Of a stretch of DNA of 6,584 nucleotides, positions 5,008 through 6,584 are shown piece by piece. A program made the position numbers and the translations under genes. Within the stretch, counting starts at the first letter, position 1. Every line of letters begins with the position of its first letter. The notes beneath the pieces were generated by a model. It saw only the letters and a program-made list of their open reading frames with translations, had not been told where the DNA came from and made no database searches. Origin of the DNA: Dehalococcoidia bacterium (GTDB lineage Bacteria; Chloroflexota; Dehalococcoidia; Dehalococcoidales; Fen-1064); the NCBI GenBank assembly GCA_030691775.1, contig JAUYDN010000125.1, positions 1-6,584 on the forward strand. The letters run 5' to 3'.

Positions 5008-5026
5008 CCCCGCACTTGATGCGGGG
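5008..5026. repeat. 7-bp GC hairpin in the MITE
   Basis: CCCCGCA and TGCGGGG flank a CTTGA loop. From memory, hairpins of this type are dispersed widely in Chloroflexota-like genomes. Confidence 0.65.
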
Positions 5027-5076
5027 GGATGAGGCGCTGTGTAAGAACTGGCATCTGTATTTAGAATTGTAAAGCT

Positions 5077-5098
5077 GTTATTGAGACACTACACTAGC
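5077..5098 (-). repeat. Right terminal inverted repeat of the MITE
   Basis: GTTATTGAGACACTACACTAGC, read on the minus strand, repeats the left end: 16 of 16 outer bases match. Confidence 0.85.
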
Positions 5099-5135
5099 GT
5101 TGTTCTCGTCACCATAGTCAAAAGGAGTAACCGCA

Positions 5136-5363
5136 ATGAAAGCCGACCAGACACTCGATTGTGTTGGATTGTACTGCCCGATGCCTATATACAAGACCGC
5201 CCAGAAAATTAAGGAGCTCAAACCCGGCGAGGTTCTGGAAGTAATCGCCGATGACAAGGGTATCAGGAAAGATATGCCGGCATGGTGCAACACCACCGGT
5301 AACGAATACCTCGCAATCGAAGAAAAAAACGGCGAGTTCCACGTGTTCGTGAGGAAGAAGTGA
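5136..5363 (+). CDS. tusA: TusA-family sulfur carrier protein
   Basis: A 75-residue TusA/SirA-like protein, a small cytosolic carrier that passes persulfide sulfur between proteins (in tRNA thiolation, molybdenum cofactor synthesis or dissimilatory sulfur metabolism). It shows LDCVGLYCPMPIYK with the carrier cysteine C14 in the CPMP motif, an extra upstream C9, and DMPAWCNTTGNEYL with C51, as in the anaerobe-type subfamily with a second cysteine. Length is normal. AAAGGAG (5121-5127) lies 8 nt before the ATG. It follows the DsrE2-like gene, its usual functional partner, but the MITE ends only 37 nt upstream, so its promoter is unclear: read-through from the NifS operon or something within or near the MITE end. 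The sulfur donor and acceptor are not shown by sequence. Confidence 0.93.
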   Translation: MKADQTLDCVGLYCPMPIYKTAQKIKELKPGEVLEVIADDKGIRKDMPAWCNTTGNEYLAIEEKNGEFHVFVRKK

Positions 5364-5473
5364 GAACGAAAAATCTAGAGCTCTCTGCTCATTGTTTCTA
5401 TTTCTTTTCTAAAACCAGTAATAAACTCTAAGCGGTGGTCTTGTTCCGCTCTCATATGCTAGCTATTCTCCTT

Positions 5474-5503
5474 TTGACCTTTTTAGTGACGAAATAGTAT
5501 ACT
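5474..5503 (+). promoter_or_regulatory. Sigma-70-type promoter and operator region of the RHH/MazF operon
   Basis: TTGACC (5474-5479) and TATACT (5498-5503) with 18-nt spacing form the best promoter in the window, 34 nt before the antitoxin ATG. The -10 lies in the palindrome AGTATACT (5496-5503). TAGTA recurs at 5495 and 5510 in the same orientation, and TACGTA is at 5513-5518; these repeats fit autoregulation by the ribbon-helix-helix antitoxin. The preceding spacer (5364-5473) holds no gene, only a weak AGCGG/CCGCT stem. Confidence 0.65.
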
Positions 5504-5537
5504 TATTCTTAGTACGTATAGTCAAGGGGTATTACAA

Positions 5538-5783
5538 ATGAAGACACTGAAGCTTAATTTCACCGTGCCGGAGGATGTGGCTGAAGCTCTGAAGACCAAT
5601 GTGGCGAAACGTAAGCGGAGCGCTTTTGTCTCGGAAGCTGTGCGCGCTCGGTTGAAGGAACTGGAAGAGGAAGAACTGAAGCGGTTGCTAATCGAAGGCT
5701 ATACGGCGCGGGCAAAAGAATCTGCGGAACTCAATGCCGAAATGGAATACGCTACGCTTGAAAACCTGGACGAGATACTATGA
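5538..5783 (+). CDS. Ribbon-helix-helix antitoxin of a MazF-type module
   Basis: An 81-residue protein with an N-terminal ribbon-helix-helix DNA-binding domain: the strand TLKLNFTVPED (3-13), helix VAEALKTNVAKR, then RSAFVSEAVRARLKEL (27-42). A charged, Glu-rich helix follows, probably the toxin-neutralising tail, ending LENLDEIL. RHH antitoxins repress their own operon as dimers and bind MazF through the C-terminus; this is inferred from fold and neighbour. AAGGGGT (5524-5530) lies 7 nt upstream of the ATG. The stop overlaps the toxin start by 4 nt (ATGA), the usual antitoxin-first order. It is like MazE partners of the RHH type rather than the AbrB-fold MazE of E. coli. Confidence 0.9.
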   Translation: MKTLKLNFTVPEDVAEALKTNVAKRKRSAFVSEAVRARLKELEEEELKRLLIEGYTARAKESAELNAEMEYATLENLDEIL

Positions 5784-6154
5784 GCCAGTCAACTAGCAGA
5801 GCCATATCCAGATTTCCTCGTTACGGCGATATCTGGGATGCGAATTTCAATCCCGTAGTCGGTTCGGAAATAGCTAAACAGCGACCAGCGTTGATAATAT
5901 CTAACGACTTGAACAACCGTTTCGGAGATGTTGTGACTATTCTACCCCTCACGGGTCAGTCACCAGATAAGCTCTATCCTTTTGAGGTTATCGTTCCCAA
6001 AGGGACAGCCGGTTTAAACATAGATTCGCGCATACTGGCAAACCAAATTCGGACAATAGATAAACAGCGGTTGATTGCTTTTAGAGGTACATTGCCCGCT
6101 AAATATTTACCACAAGTAGAAAAAGCGTTGAAAATACACCTGAATATGAAATAG
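5780..6154 (+). CDS. mazF: MazF/PemK-family mRNA interferase toxin
   Basis: A 124-residue endoribonuclease toxin that cleaves RNA at short specific sequences. Family signatures are YGDIWDANFNPVVGSE (15-30), KQRPALIISND (33-43, with the conserved catalytic-loop R35), a central VVTILPLTG strand, and NQIRTIDKQRL near residues 88-98. The N-terminus has about 13 residues more than usual before the YGDIW motif. No alternative ATG fits, and the ATGA overlap with the antitoxin stop supports this start. The ribosome binding site is weak, so translation is probably coupled. All core motifs are present, so it looks functional. It ends 3 nt short of the CCA end of a convergent tRNA gene. Target sequence cannot be read from the protein alone. 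Confidence 0.95.
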   Translation: MSQSTSRAISRFPRYGDIWDANFNPVVGSEIAKQRPALIISNDLNNRFGDVVTILPLTGQSPDKLYPFEVIVPKGTAGLNIDSRILANQIRTIDKQRLIAFRGTLPAKYLPQVEKALKIHLNMK

Positions 6155-6157
6155 TAA

Positions 6158-6234
6158 TGGTACCCCAGGGGCGACTCGAACGCCCGACACGCGGTTTAGG
6201 AAACCGCTGCTCTATCCGTCTGAGCTACAGGGGC
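6158..6234 (-). tRNA. tRNA-Arg (anticodon CCT), CCA encoded
   Basis: The minus strand folds as a 77-nt cloverleaf: acceptor GCCCCTG, T8-A9, D stem GCTC/GAGC, anticodon stem GCGGT/ACCGC with loop TTCCTAA (anticodon CCT, reading AGG), 5-nt variable loop, T stem GGGCG/CGCCC with loop TTCGAGT, acceptor 3' strand CTGGGGT, discriminator A and encoded CCA. The acceptor has a U-U mismatch at 6-67 and a G-U pair at 1-72. It is convergent with the MazF-type gene. Confidence 0.95.
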
Positions 6235-6396
6235 ATGCTTCACTCTTCTTTGCTCCCGCTACGAGCCTGCCTCCAGGGCTGACCAGATAAATTTTGACCG
6301 CTGACTGTGACGGCGTAGTCTGCCGCCACCAGCTTTGTCTTCTCCATGATAGCATCTTAGCATTGTACTAGCAAGACTTGTAGCTAGGAGCTAGGC

Positions 6397-6546
6397 ATGG
6401 GAACGATCTACCGCAGAACCTACCGTCTGAGGCGAGCCACACCAAAGGGGATTTTCCCACACCAGACTATAGATGTCTTCTTCGAGTTGGCAATTACTAG
6501 TATACCGGCATCTAAAGCTGCCCTGAGTGCTTACCCAAGACTATAG
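6397..6546 (+). CDS. Weak candidate small ORF, 49 residues
   Basis: ATG at 6397 has AGGAG (6386-6390) 6 nt upstream and runs to TAG. The product begins MGTIYRRTYRLRRATPKG, basic at first and more hydrophobic later (DVFFELAI). I recognise no family. The frame crosses the CCACACCA and AGACTATAGA repeats and the first arm of the hairpin, and the Shine-Dalgarno lies inside a small inverted repeat. These points argue for a chance frame, or a remnant of a decayed gene. Confidence 0.2.
   Translation: MGTIYRRTYRLRRATPKGIFPHQTIDVFFELAITSIPASKAALSAYPRL
6437..6464 (+). repeat. Two CCACACCA direct repeats, 20-nt period
   Basis: CCACACCA occurs at 6437-6444 and 6457-6464, two helical turns apart, around GGGGATTTTCCC. 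The spacing would suit a dimeric or paired regulator site; significance is uncertain. Confidence 0.4.
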
Positions 6547-6555
6547 ACATAGTCT
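6538..6555. repeat. 7-bp hairpin AGACTAT-agac-ATAGTCT
   Basis: A perfect 7-bp stem with a 4-nt loop; its first arm plus loop start (AGACTATAGA) also occurs at 6464-6473. There is no T-run. Confidence 0.5.
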
Positions 6556-6584
6556 CTGGCTTATTGCGATAAATTAGGGGGTAG

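Larger units (their letters stand above)
4813..5098. mobile_element. MITE, about 280 bp, with CTAG/TA-type insertion site
   Basis: GCTAGTGTAGTGTCTC (4813-4828) is an exact inverted copy of GAGACACTACACTAGC (5083-5098). The match continues imperfectly inward: AATAAC at 4832-4837 and GTTAT at 5077-5081, then ACAATT-type similarity on both sides. Reading the ends as GTGTAGTGTCTC flanked by TA leaves an empty site GCTAGC, which fits the CTAG/TA target and TA duplication of IS630/Tc1-mariner elements. The interior has no transposase, only hairpins and a frame of 45 codons without recognisable content, so mobility would need a transposase in trans. The element separates the DsrE2-like gene from tusA. 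Confidence 0.8.
6235..6584. other. 350-base right end without a secure gene
   Basis: Neither strand shows a recognisable protein, tRNA, tmRNA, RNase P or SRP RNA signature. It holds TAGCT-AGG-AGCTA (6381-6393), two CCACACCA copies, an AGACTATAGA direct repeat and an 18-nt hairpin, plus one weak 49-codon frame. It probably contains the promoter and leader of the tRNA gene and the flank of a gene outside the window. Confidence 0.5.

Noticed and set aside
4880..5017. 45-codon frame inside the MITE
   Set aside because: It runs through the hairpin arms, has no ribosome binding site and no recognisable motif.
6240..6347. 35-codon minus-strand frame upstream of the tRNA
   Set aside because: No ribosome binding site, no family resemblance, and it overlaps the expected tRNA promoter region.
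1..6584. CRISPR array
   Set aside because: No regularly spaced direct repeats of suitable length were seen; all repeats found are inverted repeats or isolated short pairs.

Overview
The window looks like a piece of an anaerobic bacterial chromosome, most likely Chloroflexota (Dehalococcoidia-like). That placement is an inference. It rests on the anaerobe-type sulfur genes, a tiny minus-strand protein ending in CCGHPGEPGC (a tail I associate from memory with that group), and GC-rich hairpin repeats of a kind I associate with those genomes. No rRNA or marker gene is present to confirm it.

Layout, left to right. Positions 1-158 hold a long imperfect inverted repeat and a strong ribosome binding site. 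At 159-1091 (+) is a thioredoxin-reductase-fold flavoprotein whose NADPH-type arginine motif is replaced by an AhpF-like sequence. Convergent to it on the minus strand are two tiny genes: a 50-residue YHS metal-binding protein (1261-1413) followed 6 nt later by a 46-residue Cys-rich protein (1114-1254). Next on the minus strand is a HEPN/minimal-nucleotidyltransferase toxin-antitoxin pair (2222 down to 1537).

A divergent promoter region (2223-2426) then fires rightward into the central sulfur/Fe-S cluster. It contains a NifS/IscS homologue (2427-3611), an IscU/NifU scaffold (3613-3999), a four-CxxC zinc-ribbon protein (3999-4229), a DsrE2-like protein (4275-4757) and, beyond a MITE (4813-5098), a TusA-like sulfur carrier (5136-5363). 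The first three genes are tightly coupled (1-nt gap, 1-nt overlap). The NifS homologue is the centrepiece: it keeps the mobile-loop Cys (C325) but has Met at the PLP-lysine position, Asn at the neighbouring His, Ala at the PLP-O3' Gln and Leu at the substrate-binding Arg. It therefore probably cannot perform PLP-dependent cysteine desulfuration. Beside an intact IscU with all three ligand cysteines, and with DsrE2 and TusA as candidate persulfide carriers, the cluster suggests Fe-S assembly fed by sulfide or carrier-bound sulfur rather than cysteine.

The right part holds a ribbon-helix-helix/MazF toxin-antitoxin operon (5538-6154) with a good sigma-70-type promoter. Its toxin gene stops 3 nt from the 3' end of a convergent tRNA-Arg(CCT) gene (6158-6234, minus). 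The last 350 bases have no secure gene, only short repeats, a hairpin and one weak 49-codon candidate.
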